A DNA stretch of 64,000 nt from positions 15,883,373-15,947,372 of the forward strand of contig NC_036443.1 of the NCBI RefSeq assembly GCF_002775205.1, given 5' to 3'. This DNA comes from Xiphophorus maculatus. Taxonomy: Eukaryota; Chordata; Actinopteri; Cyprinodontiformes; Poeciliidae. This document shows positions 62,097 through 64,000 of this stretch, piece after piece. The notes under the pieces are model-generated. The model was not told the DNA's origin. It saw nothing but the letters and a program-made list of their open reading frames with translations, and ran no database searches. The translations under genes and the position numbers were made by a program. The number at the start of each line of letters is the position of its first letter. Within the stretch, counting starts at the first letter, position 1.

Positions 62097-62212
62097 CTTA
62101 CCTTTAAAATCCCTCAAAAACTATCAAATGCCTGTCCCTGATTGCACTCTAGAAATTGTGCTTTGCCTTTTTAAGAAGCCCTGGCTCTTCAGCTGGCCTA
62201 CTAGCCCATAAG

Positions 62213-62214
<2 letters not shown>

Positions 62215-62303
<89 letters not shown>

Positions 62304-62340
62304 GCACCCCCCCCCCCCCCCCTCACACACACACACACAC
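62215..62340. repeat. (CA)n microsatellite with C-run
   Basis: About 85 bp of CA, a short cgcg, a run of C, then a second short CA run. It lies about 300 bp upstream of the hoxc11a ATG. Confidence 0.97.
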
Positions 62341-62400
62341 AAACGCAGCACATATCTCACTAATTGTCATAAGCCAGCAAACAAGAATCTGTAACTGGTT

Positions 62401-62645
62401 TGCTCGGTGCGCCTGTGGCGTTTGAAAATTATTCGTTTGAACCTCCTCGATCTACCTAAAGCCAACCACTCCTACACATCCAACTCTTCCAAATTGATAT
62501 ATGACAATATCTACTTTCGATCACGTGTCTGCGGGGCGACTTAGACGGATTGCGCGTCATCTCGCCTTCCCAAATTTTTCCCCTTCTGCTGCAGCTCGAA
62601 TCCAAAACATCTATCTATAGTGGCCGAGTAGCGAGAGAGCGAAAG
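62401..62645 (+). promoter_or_regulatory. hoxc11a: hoxc11a proximal promoter and 5' UTR
   Basis: CACGTG E-box at 62,522-62,527 (context gatcacgtgtctg), 119 bp before the ATG. No CCAAT or TATA box at a canonical place. A CpG-rich stretch at 62,520-62,570 marks the likely start region. The frame is open upstream of the ATG to 62,550 but has no in-frame ATG there, so it is read as untranslated. Confidence 0.55.
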
Positions 62646-63209
62646 ATGTTTAACTCGGTGAATCTGGGCAACTTCTGCTCCCAGACACGCAAAGACCGGA
62701 CATCCGAGTTTGGGGACAGGACGGGCTGCGCTTCCAACATCTACCTCCCCAGCTGCACCTACTACGTCCCCGAGTTTTCCGCCGTCTCCTCGTTTCTTCC
62801 GCAGGCCCCTTCGCGGCAAATCAGCTACCCTTACTCCACGAATCTGTCTCAAGTGCAGCCGGTGCGGGAAGTTTCGTACGGCTTGGACCCCGCCAGCAAA
62901 TGGCACCACAGGAGCAACTATGCGTCGTGCTACTCGGGAGAGGATCTGGTGCATAGAGACTGTCTTCCTCCATCCACCATGACAGAAATGCTCATGAAGA
63001 ACGAGAGCGTGTACAGCCACCACCATCACCACCATGCCCACCCGGGATCCAATCACCCTTCCACGGGCTTTTACTCTGGCGTGGGGAAAAACAACGTCCT
63101 CCCACAAGGCTTCGACCGCTTTTTCGAGACCGCATACTGCAGCAGCACGGACAATCAGTCAGACAATTGTTTACAAAAGGGCGAGGGAGGGAAGCTGGAA
63201 AGCGACTCG

Positions 63210-63248
<39 letters not shown>

Positions 63249-63390
63249 CAGGACGCCACAGCCGCGATATCTGGAGTCCCGGAGCCGGGGAAAGACCCAG
63301 ACGATGAGGAGGAACATACGAATTCAGGCTCCTGCACCTCTTCTTCCGCCACAGCCAAGGACGGAAACGCCAGCAAGAGCAGCCACTCGA
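62646..63390 (+). CDS. hoxc11a: Homeobox protein Hox-C11a, exon 1 (partial gene)
   Basis: Paralogue group 11 transcription factor. This exon encodes residues 1-248; the homeodomain exon lies beyond the window. The start [13 protein letters not shown] is the conserved HoxC11 N-terminus. The Hox11 N-terminal domain follows ([59 protein letters not shown]), and [15 protein letters not shown] is also kept. The donor a|gtaggt at 63,391 is phase 1, as in the other two genes; an alternative gtacaa four bases on is weaker. Odd features are His6 (residues 125-130) and a 14-Gln tract (residues 189-202), which lie in the variable linker and are longer than I know from tetrapod HoxC11. The linker then turns acidic (PDDEEEH) and Ser-rich. 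The frame runs past the donor to 63,479 but is intronic there. Confidence 0.96.

Positions 63391-64000
<610 letters not shown>

Overview
This window comes from a ray-finned fish, most probably a percomorph teleost. It holds the 5' (posterior) end of a HoxC cluster: three Hox genes, all on the + strand, in the order hoxc13 (37.9-41.0 kb), hoxc12 (49.3-51.2 kb) and hoxc11 (first exon at 62.6-63.4 kb, second exon beyond the window). The proteins match HoxC13, HoxC12 and HoxC11 along their whole length, not only in the homeodomain. I use the 'a' suffix (hoxca cluster) because most spiny-rayed fishes keep only that copy; the window alone cannot exclude hoxcb. The teleost assignment rests on the paralogue sequences, the abundance of Tc1, hAT and foldback elements, and the many long microsatellites.

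Layout. Positions 1-25.3 kb hold no host gene that I can recognise. They are littered with decayed transposons: three Tc1-like copies, two hAT elements with 8-bp target duplications (one still encoding a BED zinc finger), one ISL2EU-like element with an AT target duplication, three copies of a foldback family, and several unclassified repeats. From 25.3 kb to 37.6 kb repeats almost vanish. This looks like protected upstream regulatory DNA of hoxc13a. From 37.6 kb on is the Hox block itself: two-exon genes with short introns (about 2.2 and 1.1 kb), 8-11 kb intergenic spaces with little transposon sequence, but many uninterrupted microsatellites.

How the genes work together. Posterior Hox proteins (paralogue groups 11-13) are DNA-binding transcription factors expressed in nested posterior domains. 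They pattern the caudal trunk, tail and fins, and HoxC13 has an ancient link to integument. Co-orientation and order are the usual basis of collinear regulation. Each of the three start codons has a CACGTG E-box 94-129 bp upstream, and two promoters also carry CCAAT boxes.

No tRNA, rRNA, known microRNA or CRISPR array was recognised. No clearly new gene system is visible. The best leads are a set of perfect inverted repeats with 3-5 nt loops, the shared promoter E-box, an orphan CpG-rich block 2.2 kb upstream of hoxc12a, paired nuclear-receptor-like sites, and the sharp transposon boundary at about 25.3 kb. All similarity statements are from recognition by eye; no search or alignment was run.
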